This document shows, one piece after another, positions 1 to 8,315 of a DNA stretch of 64,000 bases. The DNA comes from Parapedobacter pyrenivorans_A. GTDB taxonomy: Bacteria; Bacteroidota; Bacteroidia; Sphingobacteriales; Sphingobacteriaceae. Each line of letters begins with the position of its first letter. Position 1 is the first letter of the stretch. The DNA lies in assembly GCF_041925275.1 (NCBI RefSeq), contig NZ_JBHEUZ010000010.1:1-64000 (forward strand), read 5' to 3'. A program made the translations under genes and the position numbers. The notes below the pieces were generated by a model. That model ran no database searches. It saw nothing but the letters and a program-made list of their open reading frames with translations, and was not told the DNA's origin.

Positions 1-121
1 CGAATCAAAGTTAAGTAAGCCTAAAAAGAGGCAACGCGCTGCCCTGGATGACGATTTCCGAAGCAGCCTGCTCGCCGCGTATTTTTAAAAGCGATTTCCC
101 TGTGGTACTCCTCGCGTGGTT

Positions 122-150
122 TTGTTATTCGTAGAGAAACTGTAACTTTG
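122..150 (+). promoter_or_regulatory. Bacteroidota -33/-7 promoter of the MscS gene
   Basis: A TTG at 122-124 and an exact TAnnTTTG match (TAACTTTG, 143-150) are separated by 18 bases, which fits the Bacteroidota housekeeping promoter. It lies 43 bases before the ATG at 194. Nothing else is recognisable in the first 190 bases. Confidence 0.65.
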
Positions 151-193
151 TTGCCCGTTACGTCTTCTTTTTTACCGTTCAATCAGTTACTTT

Positions 194-1534
194 ATGGAAA
201 TACCTACCATCGCAAACTCGTCAAACATCATCTATCAATGGACCTACCAAACGCTTATCGGGTGGGGAGTGCCTGTAGAACAGGCGGACATCGTCAACCT
301 TTTTGTGTTGCTGGCGCTGCTATGCATCCTATTGAGCATTGTTTACCATGTACTCCGTAAATTCCTTGTCAATACGCTGGCGCTTTTTGCTAAGCGGTCA
401 AAAACCAAATTCGATGACCACCTCGTGCGCAACCGGGCCATGGCCCAGCTGGCGCGACTGGTGCCGCTTATCATCTCCATCCAGTTCATCCCCGTCGTTT
501 TTTCCGCTTTCCCGGATTGGATCGGCCCTGTGCGGAAGTTTTTCGACGTTGTTCTGGTCGTTGTATGGGTATTGCTTTTCCGGGCGGTACTCCGGTCCAT
601 CCGCGATCACCTGCGCACCAAGAAAGGGTTTGAAGACAAGCCGCTGGACAGTTACCTCCAAGTGGTCAATATCTTCATGTTTTTCATCGGCGGCATCATT
701 ATATTTTCCATGCTTACCGGCCAATCGCCCTGGGCTTTCCTGGGTGCCCTGGGTGCTGCGTCGGCTATCCTCCTGCTGGTCTTCAAAGATACTATCATGG
801 GCTTCGTGGCCAGCATACAGGTATCTACCAATGATATGGTACGTGTGGGCGATTGGATAGAGATGCCCAAGTACAACGCCGATGGCGATGTGCTCGAAAT
901 CAATCTCAATACCGTGAAGGTTCGGAACTGGGATAAGACCATCACCACCGTACCCACCCATTACCTCGTTACGGACTCGTTCAAGAACTGGCGGGGTATG
1001 CATGAAAGTGGTGGGCGCCGCATCAAGCGTTCCGTGAGCATCAAGATATCCACCATACGTTACCTGGAAAAAGAAGAAATCGAGCACCTCAAGAAGATAC
1101 AGCTGTTGAAACCGTTCATCGAGGAGCGGCAGAAAGAGATTGAGCAATATAATCTGGAGAGCGGTGCCGACCCGACCATGCCGGTGAACGGGCGGAAGAT
1201 GACAAACGCAGGACTTTACCGGCAGTATATCACGCTGTACACCGCGCAGCATCCGTTGATCCACAAAGGCTACACGATGGTTGTACGCCAATTGCAACCC
1301 ACGGAAACTGGGTTGCCAATAGAGCTTTATATGTACACCTCCAATACCCAATGGGCCATCTACGAGAATGCGATGGCCGATATTTTCGACCACTTGCTGG
1401 CTTCGGTCAAGTATTTCGGGCTGGAGGTGTTTGAAGCGCCCGCCGCCGACGATGTGCGTAGCCTCGGGTTGTCAACGCGTGGGGTTGGCGGTGAAGCCGC
1501 CGCCTCGGTGCCTATCCGGCAAAGCAATGGGTAG
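194..1534 (+). CDS. MscS-family mechanosensitive channel (YbdG/MscM-like)
   Basis: This 446-residue protein looks like a small-conductance mechanosensitive channel that opens on membrane tension and protects against osmotic downshock in the inner membrane. About five hydrophobic segments fill residues 35-205, and the last runs into the MscS pore/beta-domain signature (FKDTIMGFVASIQ, then VRVGDWIEMP) near residues 197-226. The soluble C-terminal domain follows. Length and the long polar insert after the beta domain resemble E. coli YbdG rather than the short MscS. The ATG at 194 follows a good promoter. A second, unrelated MscS gene lies at 31380. Confident in family, not in subfamily. Confidence 0.9.
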   Translation: MEIPTIANSSNIIYQWTYQTLIGWGVPVEQADIVNLFVLLALLCILLSIVYHVLRKFLVNTLALFAKRSKTKFDDHLVRNRAMAQLARLVPLIISIQFIPVVFSAFPDWIGPVRKFFDVVLVVVWVLLFRAVLRSIRDHLRTKKGFEDKPLDSYLQVVNIFMFFIGGIIIFSMLTGQSPWAFLGALGAASAILLLVFKDTIMGFVASIQVSTNDMVRVGDWIEMPKYNADGDVLEINLNTVKVRNWDKTITTVPTHYLVTDSFKNWRGMHESGGRRIKRSVSIKISTIRYLEKEEIEHLKKIQLLKPFIEERQKEIEQYNLESGADPTMPVNGRKMTNAGLYRQYITLYTAQHPLIHKGYTMVVRQLQPTETGLPIELYMYTSNTQWAIYENAMADIFDHLLASVKYFGLEVFEAPAADDVRSLGLSTRGVGGEAAASVPIRQSNG

Positions 1535-1545
1535 GACGGGGGGCA

Positions 1546-2040
1546 TCAACGGATACGGGCATCGTTGACCAGGCGCATCGCCTCGTCGACCATCGTTTTG
1601 GCCACGTCGCGCATTTTGGTATTGCCGTTAAAATCCGCATCCAGCGTCACCTCTTTGCTTTTTTCCTTGTAGTTGAACTGCAGGTAGAAGCGGGCCACGG
1701 GCGTTGTTCCGTCCGGTTCCCCCGTGGTCATGTCGTCCGGCAGGTTCCAGAACCCCAGTTGCGTCGCTTTCCCGTGCAGGTACTGCACATCGTCTTTGCG
1801 TAACCTCACGGTGTCTACCACCAGTGAATCCTGCTTGTTGAGGAATCGGTACAGGCCCGTCTTCGAATCAAATTGATTGACAAGGTCGTCGCCTTCACCG
1901 TATTTAAGCACAATCGATTCGAAATCCGCAAACCGGAACGGTGCGTTCTTGAACATCTGGCTGTAATAATAGAAGCAATACAGCAAAAATGGGAGAATGA
2001 TGCAAATAGCAAGGAAGATTTTTTTGGTACGCTCGTTCAT
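1546..2040 (-). CDS. Membrane-anchored hypothetical protein
   Basis: A 164-residue protein with one N-terminal membrane helix (about residues 8-27, IFLAICIILPFLLYCFYYY) and a soluble, probably periplasmic, C-terminal domain rich in charged residues. I do not recognise the family. It converges tail to tail with the MscS gene, 11 bases apart. A -7-like box (TACTTTTG on the minus strand) sits 22 bases before the ATG, supporting expression as a single gene. Confidence 0.7.
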   Translation of the reverse strand: MNERTKKIFLAICIILPFLLYCFYYYSQMFKNAPFRFADFESIVLKYGEGDDLVNQFDSKTGLYRFLNKQDSLVVDTVRLRKDDVQYLHGKATQLGFWNLPDDMTTGEPDGTTPVARFYLQFNYKEKSKEVTLDADFNGNTKMRDVAKTMVDEAMRLVNDARIR

Positions 2041-2062
2041 GATCTCAATTCAACTACGGCGG

Positions 2063-2070
2063 CAAAAGTA
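2063..2070 (-). promoter_or_regulatory. -7 promoter element of the 1546-2040 gene
   Basis: Minus-strand TACTTTTG is an exact TAnnTTTG match, 22 bases upstream of the start codon. I see no convincing -33 TTG at the usual distance. Confidence 0.45.
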
Positions 2071-2151
2071 CAGAAAAAAAATCAGCTGGCTATGGCGGCC
2101 TGGGTGTCGATATATAATAGGCGTATCCGCTAGGCGATGCGGGATATTCCG

Positions 2152-2159
2152 TACCTTTG
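2152..2159 (+). promoter_or_regulatory. -7 promoter element abutting a start codon
   Basis: TACCTTTG is an exact TAnnTTTG match ending four bases before the ATG at 2164, so the transcript should begin at or near the start codon (leaderless). The same spacing recurs at several genes in the window. Confidence 0.5.
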
Positions 2160-2163
2160 CTAT

Positions 2164-3186
2164 ATGAAGAAAATAGGATTCCTATCGTTCGGGCACTGGT
2201 CCGATCATCCGGCCTACCAAACACGCACAGCAAGCGACACGTTGCTCCAGTCGATCGATCTGGCAGTTGCCGCCGAGGAAATGGGACTGGATGGTGCCTA
2301 TTTCCGGGTGCATCATTTTGCTGCGCAGCTGGCGTCGCCCTTTCCGTTGCTTGCAGCTATCGGTGCCAAAACAAATGCCATAGAGATCGGAACCGGCGTG
2401 ATCGATATGCGCTATGAAAACCCGTTGTATATGGTGGAAGATGCCGGAGCCGCCGATTTGATTTCGAGTGGGCGGTTGCAGCTGGGCATCAGCCGGGGTT
2501 CGCCCGAGCAGGTCATCGATGGGTGGCGCTACTTCGGTTACGGATTAGAAGAAGGGGAAACCGATGCCGACATGGGGCGCCGCAAAGCATTGGAGTTCCT
2601 GGAACGGCTTAAAGGGGTAGGGTTCGCTCAGCCCAATCCCCGCCCCATGTTTCCAAACCCACCGGGCCTATTGCGCCTGGAGCCGCATTCGGATGGGTTG
2701 CGCGAACGCATCTGGTGGGGCGCCGCGTCCAATGCAACCGCTATTTGGGCTGCTGAAAATGGGATGCACCTGCAAAGCTCCACCTTGAAGTACGACGAGG
2801 GCGGCAAGCCGTTCCATGTGCAGCAAGCGGAGCAGATCAGGCTGTATAAAGACGCTTGGCGAAAAGCCGGGCACACGCGCGAACCGCGGGTATCTGTGAG
2901 CCGGTCGATCTTTGCGCTGGTCACCGACCAGGACCGCCATTACTTCGGACAGGAAGCTGGTCGCGTTGATAAGGTCGGAACGATCGAACCGGGCAAGCGC
3001 GCTATTTTCGGGCGGAGTTATGCTGCCGAACCCGACCGGCTCATCAAGGAATTGGCCAACGACGAAGCGATACAGGAAGCCGATACGCTCCTCTTGACGG
3101 TGCCCAATACGCTGGGCGTCGATTACAACGTCCATGTGCTTTCCGCTATCTTGGAGCACGTTGCCCCGGCGCTGGGGTGGCGTTGA
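2164..3186 (+). CDS. LLM-class flavin-dependent oxidoreductase
   Basis: A 340-residue protein of the bacterial luciferase-like monooxygenase family, a TIM-barrel fold using FMNH2/F420-type cofactor chemistry. The family look is clear from the N-terminal strand (KKIGFLSFGHW), the AAEEMGLDGAYFRVHHF segment, the GTGVIDMRYENPLYMVEDA region and the LQLGISRGSPEQ motif. Substrate cannot be told from sequence. A longer reading from 2137 is possible, but the ATG at 2164 sits exactly where a transcript from the adjacent -7 box would start, so I prefer it. The gene converges with the DUF4397 lipoproteins. Confidence 0.88.
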   Translation: MKKIGFLSFGHWSDHPAYQTRTASDTLLQSIDLAVAAEEMGLDGAYFRVHHFAAQLASPFPLLAAIGAKTNAIEIGTGVIDMRYENPLYMVEDAGAADLISSGRLQLGISRGSPEQVIDGWRYFGYGLEEGETDADMGRRKALEFLERLKGVGFAQPNPRPMFPNPPGLLRLEPHSDGLRERIWWGAASNATAIWAAENGMHLQSSTLKYDEGGKPFHVQQAEQIRLYKDAWRKAGHTREPRVSVSRSIFALVTDQDRHYFGQEAGRVDKVGTIEPGKRAIFGRSYAAEPDRLIKELANDEAIQEADTLLLTVPNTLGVDYNVHVLSAILEHVAPALGWR

Positions 3187-3203
3187 TGAAGCCACGGCTG
3201 CCG

Positions 3204-3953
3204 TTATTCGCCGGCTTCATAACGAAGCCCCCGATGGCGTACGATGCCGATGTAATAGGGAGCAGCTTCGTTGCCGTTGCCCGTTAGGAAAACGGTCAGG
3301 TAATCGCCCGGATCCAGGGCCACGCCAGTACGCCTGGCCAGCTGCGTTCCCTCTTCGTCGCGTATGGTCAGCACGTGCGTTCCCGTTTGGGTGGTGGGCA
3401 TAAATTCCTCCGCCGCTTTGGCGGTTGCAGGCGTTTCGGTAGGGCGGTTGCTGAAAGGAGCCATCGGCTCGGCGGTGGCGACTTGCAGGGTAACCCGATG
3501 CGTCGACTCGGCCAGGTTGAAAAAACGAAGGCCGGCAATCGACTTCAGGTCTTCCGTGCCGGCCGGCAATCGGTCGTTGGTGACGAAATGCTGGGGTGCC
3601 GCCTCCGTGCCGAAAAGGAAGGATGTGTAATATTTGTCTTCCTCCAGTGCAAAGGTGGTATCTACCAGTTGCGCACCTTCGTTGGACGAGATGATCTCCA
3701 ACCGGCAGCTTTCGTAACTCGGTACGGCGTAGTAATCGACCCCCCGGTAACCTTGGCCTTGGTTCAGTTGCTGGAGACCACGGCCTACATCCAACCGATG
3801 GAGGATCGCTTGCGCCTCCAAGAACGAGTTGACCACAGCGAGGCCCGAGCGGACATCCGGTGCAGGTTCTTCCTCTTTTATGCAGCCGGCAAACAAGGTG
3901 AGCCCGATAAGCCCGATAAAAAGGGGTAAGCGGGGGAGGTAGTTGGTTTCCAT
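3204..3953 (-). CDS. DUF4397-like lipoprotein
   Basis: A 249-residue lipoprotein. The signal peptide ends in a lipobox (LFAGC, Cys about residue 24) followed by an acidic stretch (KEEEPAP) typical of surface-exported Bacteroidota lipoproteins. The body has repeated short beta motifs (VVNSFLEA, LRFFNLAE, GTHVLTIRDEEG, GDYLTVFLTG) that match the DUF4397 beta-sandwich style. It is a paralogue of the upstream gene at 3970-4695, sharing block order and motifs such as RFFNLA, NRPTETP and IGIVR; the two are 16 bases apart and probably co-transcribed. Function unknown. Confidence 0.75.
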   Translation of the reverse strand: METNYLPRLPLFIGLIGLTLFAGCIKEEEPAPDVRSGLAVVNSFLEAQAILHRLDVGRGLQQLNQGQGYRGVDYYAVPSYESCRLEIISSNEGAQLVDTTFALEEDKYYTSFLFGTEAAPQHFVTNDRLPAGTEDLKSIAGLRFFNLAESTHRVTLQVATAEPMAPFSNRPTETPATAKAAEEFMPTTQTGTHVLTIRDEEGTQLARRTGVALDPGDYLTVFLTGNGNEAAPYYIGIVRHRGLRYEAGE

Positions 3954-3969
3954 CAGAAATTACCGTTAG

Positions 3970-4695
3970 TTAATTTACCCATTGCCGTACGATACCTACA
4001 TAGAACGTGTTCGGATCCCGTTCGTCGCCCGTGAGGAAAACACTGGTGTAGCTGCCTGCCGGCAGGGCAACCGTACCTTGCCGCGTAGCCATCGTTTCGC
4101 CGGCCTCATCCGTTACATGGATGGTATAGGTACCTGTGGTTACGGGAATGAAGCCCTCGTTTTGCTTACCGCTCTGCGGTGTTTCGATGGGCCGGTTGCG
4201 GAAAGCCGCTACCGGTTCGATATCGCCGATATGGAGGGTCACACGGCGATCGGTATTCGCCAGGTTAAAGAACCGCACCGCAGCGATGGCCGTTGGGTCC
4301 GCTGCGCTTTCGGGAACCCGGTCTTCGGTAATGAAGTGCCGCGGGTCATCGTGCGTGCCGAAGAGGATCGACGAATAATATACGCTATCCCGTACGGTAA
4401 GGGCCGTGTCTACGAGCCGGTTGTCCTGGTACGTCGAATAGATTTCCAACCGGCGGCCCTCGCCGGGGTACACATACACGGGTATGCCGGGGCCATAGCT
4501 CCGGTAAGGGAGTGGGTCCAATCCAGATACCGTATTGCGGTCTATGTAGTAATACGCCGCATTGGCTTCGATAAACGTGTTGATAAATGTAGTGCCGCCA
4601 ACAAGTTGGGGCTGCGGATCACCGCCCCGTAAACAACTGCCAAGCAGCACCACAACGGCCACAAGGGCAACGATCAGATTCAATTTTTTCATCAT
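3970..4695 (-). CDS. DUF4397-like lipoprotein (tandem paralogue)
   Basis: A lipoprotein of 241 residues, first gene of a two-gene tandem duplication. The signal peptide (MKKLNLIVALVAVVVLLGSC) ends in a good lipobox. The body repeats the DUF4397-like motifs of its neighbour (FINTFIEA, VRFFNLANTDRRVTLH, NRPIETP, TYTIHVTDEAGE, YVGIVRQ). A longer frame opens at a TTG at 4722, but that would bury the signal peptide, so I start at the ATG pair at 4695/4692. Function unknown; probably an outer-surface lipoprotein. Confidence 0.75.
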   Translation of the reverse strand: MMKKLNLIVALVAVVVLLGSCLRGGDPQPQLVGGTTFINTFIEANAAYYYIDRNTVSGLDPLPYRSYGPGIPVYVYPGEGRRLEIYSTYQDNRLVDTALTVRDSVYYSSILFGTHDDPRHFITEDRVPESAADPTAIAAVRFFNLANTDRRVTLHIGDIEPVAAFRNRPIETPQSGKQNEGFIPVTTGTYTIHVTDEAGETMATRQGTVALPAGSYTSVFLTGDERDPNTFYVGIVRQWVN

Positions 4696-4857
4696 ATCTT
4701 GTTGACGAGCAGACGTGGACAAATGCTACACCACCGGCATTCTTTTCTGCCGCTTTTTATCACATAACATATAAAAAGCGAAATGGTGTGGCACGGACCT
4801 TCCGTATGTGAGAAAAAAGAAAAAATAACCGTACTTTTAGGGCCAATTTATTCCAAT

Positions 4858-6183
4858 ATGAGCAAAATCAACAATTACATGTTCTACGTTGCCTTTGTGG
4901 CGTCGTTGGGCGGTTTCCTCTTCGGCTTTGATACCGCGGTCATTTCCGGGGCGGAGGCAGCCATACAGGAAGTATATGGGTTAACGGACTATTGGCACGG
5001 GTTTACCATTGCCATCGCCCTGATCGGTACGATCATCGGTACCGTGGTCTGTGGCAAGCCCGTGGAACGATACGGACGGAAACCGACGCTGCAATGGGTA
5101 GCGGTGATCTACCTAGTTTCCGCATTGGGCTGCGGACTGATCGTCAACTGGCATTCGTTCCTGTTTTTCAGGCTGATTGGCGGTATCGCCGTGGGGGCAT
5201 CGTCTGTGGTAGGACCCATGTATATCGCTGAGATATCCCCCTCCAACTGGCGGGGCCGGTTTGTGGCGTTTTTCCAGTTCAACATCGTTTTCGGTATTGT
5301 GGCGGCCTATGCATCCAACTACTGGCTCAGCGGTGTGCCCGAAGACTGGCGGTGGATGTTGGGCGTGCTGGCAATCCCCTCGGCGCTATTTGCCATCCTG
5401 CTTTTTACCATACCGGAAAGCCCGCGGTGGCTGGTAAAACAGCAACGCAGCGACGAAGCCGGGCAGGTATTCCGGAAAATAGGCACCCCGCATATCACCG
5501 CCCAACTGGAGGCGATAAAGGGTTCGCTCCAATCGTCCTTGCACGAGGAGCGGCTATTCCAGCGCAAGTACTACCGGCCCATATTGTTCGCCTTCCTGAT
5601 TGCCACGTTCAATCAGCTGTCGGGCATCAATGCCATCCTCTATTATGCGCCACGTATCTTCGAAACCGCTGGCCTGCTCCGCGATTCCGCGCTTATGCAG
5701 TCGGCCATCATCGGCGTAACCAACCTCGTGTTTACCATGCTGGCAATGCTCATCATCGACCGGGTAGGGCGCAAAAAGCTGCTGATCGTCGGCTCCATCG
5801 GCATGATTGTTTCGCTGGGCCTGGCGGCCAAGGGTTTCTATGAAGATAGTTTCGAAGGGTATTCGATGCTGTTTTACCTCATCGGATTCATCGCCTCGTT
5901 CGCCATATCGCTGGGTGCCGTCATCTGGGTACTCATAGCCGAGGTTTTTCCTACGAGCGTGCGGGCGAAAGGGCAGGTATTCGGGAGCATGACCCACTGG
6001 GTGTGGAACACGGCATTGTCTTGGACGTTTCCTATTATCGTGGGTAGTATCGGCAACGGAGCGGCCTACATATTCGGCTTTTTCGCGGTAGCCATGGTGG
6101 CCAATTTGTTCTTTGCCTGGTTCGTGCTCCCCGAAACCAAGAATAAATCGCTCGAGCAGCTCCAGGAAGAATTGACCACGTAG
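4858..6183 (+). CDS. Sugar-porter MFS transporter
   Basis: A 441-residue, 12-helix major facilitator of the sugar porter (XylE/GalP/GLUT) family, importing a sugar or sugar acid by proton symport. Family signatures are GGFLFGFDTAVISGA in helix 1, the VERYGRKPTL loop, PESPRWL after helix 6, NQLSGINAILYYAP in helix 7, DRVGRKKLL between helices 8 and 9, and PETKNKSLEQ at the C-terminus. The frame opens at 4783, but ATG 4858 starts right before helix 1 and is preferred. It precedes an aldolase and a galactonate-type dehydratase on the same strand after a 161-base gap, suggesting import of their substrate; this is inference. Confidence 0.88.
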   Translation: MSKINNYMFYVAFVASLGGFLFGFDTAVISGAEAAIQEVYGLTDYWHGFTIAIALIGTIIGTVVCGKPVERYGRKPTLQWVAVIYLVSALGCGLIVNWHSFLFFRLIGGIAVGASSVVGPMYIAEISPSNWRGRFVAFFQFNIVFGIVAAYASNYWLSGVPEDWRWMLGVLAIPSALFAILLFTIPESPRWLVKQQRSDEAGQVFRKIGTPHITAQLEAIKGSLQSSLHEERLFQRKYYRPILFAFLIATFNQLSGINAILYYAPRIFETAGLLRDSALMQSAIIGVTNLVFTMLAMLIIDRVGRKKLLIVGSIGMIVSLGLAAKGFYEDSFEGYSMLFYLIGFIASFAISLGAVIWVLIAEVFPTSVRAKGQVFGSMTHWVWNTALSWTFPIIVGSIGNGAAYIFGFFAVAMVANLFFAWFVLPETKNKSLEQLQEELTT

Positions 6184-6261
6184 CCGCCACCAAACGGTGC
6201 GGATTCATGACATGAAACTATGAACCCGACATGATTTAAATAATCGTAAGCACACAGGGCA

Positions 6262-6279
6262 ATGATTATCTTTAATCAT
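6262..6279. promoter_or_regulatory. Inverted repeat over a -7-like box before the aldolase gene
   Basis: ATGATTA and TAATCAT form perfect 7-base arms around a TCTT spacer. A near-consensus -7 box (TATCTTTA, 6267-6274) lies inside. The position, 66 bases before the aldolase ATG, suits an operator for the aldolase/dehydratase pair, but the regulator is unknown. Confidence 0.35.
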
Positions 6280-6344
6280 CAAAGGCTCCATCCCGCTAAG
6301 GCGGGACAGGTGCTGGCGAATGAAAAACAAAAAATAAAGAGTAG

Positions 6345-6959
6345 ATGAAAGAAACAATCAGTACAAGAATACAAGCAGAAAAGGTGATTGCCATCGTGCG
6401 GGTAGCCGAAGAGCGAGAGGCATTGCCCACGGTAGCCGCCTTGGTAGCCGCCGGTATACAGGTGCTGGAGATAACCAGCAATACGCCCGGCTACGGACGG
6501 ACCATCCAACAGGCACGTGAGCGGTATCCCGACATCCTGGTCGGCGCAGGGACCATCCTTGACGAGACATTGGCAAAAGAAGCGCTGTCATACGGTGCCC
6601 AGTTTTTGGTTACCCCCAATATGCATGTGGATGTGATCACGACGGCGCATGGCGCCGGCGTGCCGGTATTGATGGGAGCGCTTACACCTACCGAGGTGGC
6701 CGAAGGCATTCACCACGGAGCAGATTTCATCAAACTGTTCCCCGCTTCGGTATTGGGGCCGGCTTATCTGAAGGCACTGCTGGGCCCATACAACCAAGCC
6801 AAGTTTATCGCTGTGGGCGGTGTTGGTTTTTCAAATGCCGAAGAGTGGCTCCGCGCAGGCGCGGTGGGTGTGGGCATGGGGGGCAGCATCCTTTCGGGCG
6901 ATGTGGGAGCCATTGGCGCACACCTTGCGAAATTACGTTCCGCTACCGTAGTATCATAA
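6345..6959 (+). CDS. KDPG/KDPGal aldolase
   Basis: A 204-residue class I aldolase of the Eda/DgoA family, which splits 2-keto-3-deoxy-6-phospho-gluconate or -galactonate into pyruvate and glyceraldehyde 3-phosphate. The TIM-barrel motifs are present: VIAIVR, the catalytic-Glu segment LEITSNTP, VGAGTI, FLVTPNM, the Schiff-base lysine in FIKLFPAS (about residue 130) and AVGGV near the phosphate site. Length matches the family. It is followed after 12 bases by a galactonate-dehydratase-type gene, which favours the galactonate branch (DgoA role) over Entner-Doudoroff Eda. No 2-keto-3-deoxy sugar kinase is visible nearby. Confidence 0.88.
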   Translation: MKETISTRIQAEKVIAIVRVAEEREALPTVAALVAAGIQVLEITSNTPGYGRTIQQARERYPDILVGAGTILDETLAKEALSYGAQFLVTPNMHVDVITTAHGAGVPVLMGALTPTEVAEGIHHGADFIKLFPASVLGPAYLKALLGPYNQAKFIAVGGVGFSNAEEWLRAGAVGVGMGGSILSGDVGAIGAHLAKLRSATVVS

Positions 6960-6971
6960 AAACAACCTATC

Positions 6972-8132
6972 ATGCAAGATAAACTGATCATTGAAAAACT
7001 CGAATTGTTCAAGGTGCCACCCAGGTGGCTTTTCCTAAAGGTAACCACCAAGGAGGGGATCATCGGCTGGGGCGAACCTATCGTGGAGGGGCGTGCCGAT
7101 ACGGTCGCCGCCTGCGTCAACGAACTGTCGCCCTACGTCGTCGGTCGGTCGGCCCACGATATACAGGATGTGTGGCAGGTGCTGTACCGCGGTGGTTTTT
7201 ACCGTGGCGGCCCCATCTTGATGAGTGCCATCTCCGGTATTGACCAGGCACTTTGGGACATCAAGGGAAAGTCGGCAGGCCTCCCCGTTTACCAGTTGCT
7301 CGGAGGGGCGGTGCGCCAGCAGATGAAGATGTACTGCTGGATAGGGGGTGACCACCCCGATGTGGTCATCAAGCAGGCCGAGGACCGGATTGCCGAGGGC
7401 TACGGTGCCGTGAAAATGAACGCCACCGGCCGGATAGACTGGATTGCTTCGCAGCGCGATGTCGCCACGGTGGTCGACAACATCAAATTACTGCGCGAAG
7501 CGTTCGGCGACCAGTTGGATATAGGCCTCGATTTCCACGGGCGTGTCCACAAAGGGATGGTACGGCGCTTGATCGATGAACTGGAACCCTACCATCCGCT
7601 CTTCATCGAAGAGCCCGTGTTGAGCGAACACGCGGAGGCGCTCGCTAAAATCGCCGCCTATACCAGCATCCCCATTGCCATGGGTGAGCGGATGTTTTCC
7701 CGGTGGGACTTCAAGCACCTGCTGCATGATGGCCATGTGGATATCATCCAGCCCGACCTCAGCCACGCCGGCGGGATCTCCGAAGTGTTCCGCATCGCCA
7801 GCATGGCCGAGGCCTATGACGTGGCGGTGGCGCCCCATTGCCCGCTGGGGCCCATATCACTTGCCGCCGCCCTCACCATCGATTTTTCGTGCATCAACGC
7901 CGTTATCCAGGAGAGCAGCATCGGCATCCACTACAACCAAGGCTTTGATTTGCTGGACTACGTGGCCAATCCGGAAGTATTTACCGTGAAAGACGGCTAT
8001 ATCCAGCTGTTCGAAAAGCCGGGGCTCGGCGTGGAGATCGATGAGCAGGCATTGCTGCGTGCGCAGCAGGTAGGCCATCAATGGACCAATCCCATCTGGC
8101 GGCTCGAAGACGGTAGTTTTGCGGAATGGTAA
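6972..8132 (+). CDS. dgoD: D-galactonate dehydratase-type enolase superfamily enzyme
   Basis: A 386-residue enolase-superfamily dehydratase, very similar along its whole length to E. coli DgoD (D-galactonate to 2-keto-3-deoxygalactonate). Matching blocks are PPRWLFLKV, WGEPIVEGRA, FYRGGPILMSAI, ALWDIKGKSAG, the metal-ligand/catalytic LDFHGRVHKG, FIEEPVLSEHAEAL, GERMFSRWDFK, QPDLSHAGG, APHCPLGPI and PGLGVEIDE. It forms a two-gene unit with the aldolase. Enolase-superfamily specificity can drift, so related sugar acids remain possible, but the DgoD likeness is strong. The kinase step between the two enzymes is missing from the window. Confidence 0.85.
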   Translation: MQDKLIIEKLELFKVPPRWLFLKVTTKEGIIGWGEPIVEGRADTVAACVNELSPYVVGRSAHDIQDVWQVLYRGGFYRGGPILMSAISGIDQALWDIKGKSAGLPVYQLLGGAVRQQMKMYCWIGGDHPDVVIKQAEDRIAEGYGAVKMNATGRIDWIASQRDVATVVDNIKLLREAFGDQLDIGLDFHGRVHKGMVRRLIDELEPYHPLFIEEPVLSEHAEALAKIAAYTSIPIAMGERMFSRWDFKHLLHDGHVDIIQPDLSHAGGISEVFRIASMAEAYDVAVAPHCPLGPISLAAALTIDFSCINAVIQESSIGIHYNQGFDLLDYVANPEVFTVKDGYIQLFEKPGLGVEIDEQALLRAQQVGHQWTNPIWRLEDGSFAEW

Positions 8133-8256
8133 CTTTTGTAGACAACCCCCGACTGATTCATCCCTTTCTGCCAATTTCAAAATGACCCCGTTTTCCATTA
8201 CAGGCCAGGTGGTTAAACCGGGTCAATGGAAGGGATACCGACACCAATATTTCATT

Positions 8257-8269
8257 TTGTTCTACATAA
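8257..8269. promoter_or_regulatory. Candidate operator (copy 1), before the GntR regulator gene
   Basis: TTGTTCTACATAA contains the 12-mer TGTTCTACATAA that recurs before susC at 9186-9197. It lies 46 bases before the regulator ATG and overlaps the TTG at 8257-8259 that could serve as its -33. A weak -7 (CAATTTTG, 8286-8293) is downstream. This placement fits autoregulation. Confidence 0.5.
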
Positions 8270-8315
8270 TCATAATAAAAAAATGCAATTTTGCCCGCAC
8301 AATCTCACATGAACA

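Noticed and set aside
398..1393. 331-codon minus-strand frame opposite the MscS gene
   Set aside because: It is antisense to a gene with clear membrane helices and family motifs; its own sequence has no recognisable pattern.
3186..3220. Hairpin ATGAAGCC/GGCTTCAT between the oxidoreductase and DUF4397 genes
   Set aside because: Only eight pairs, with a 19-base loop and no T tract on either strand; it also overlaps coding sequence. Too weak to call a terminator.
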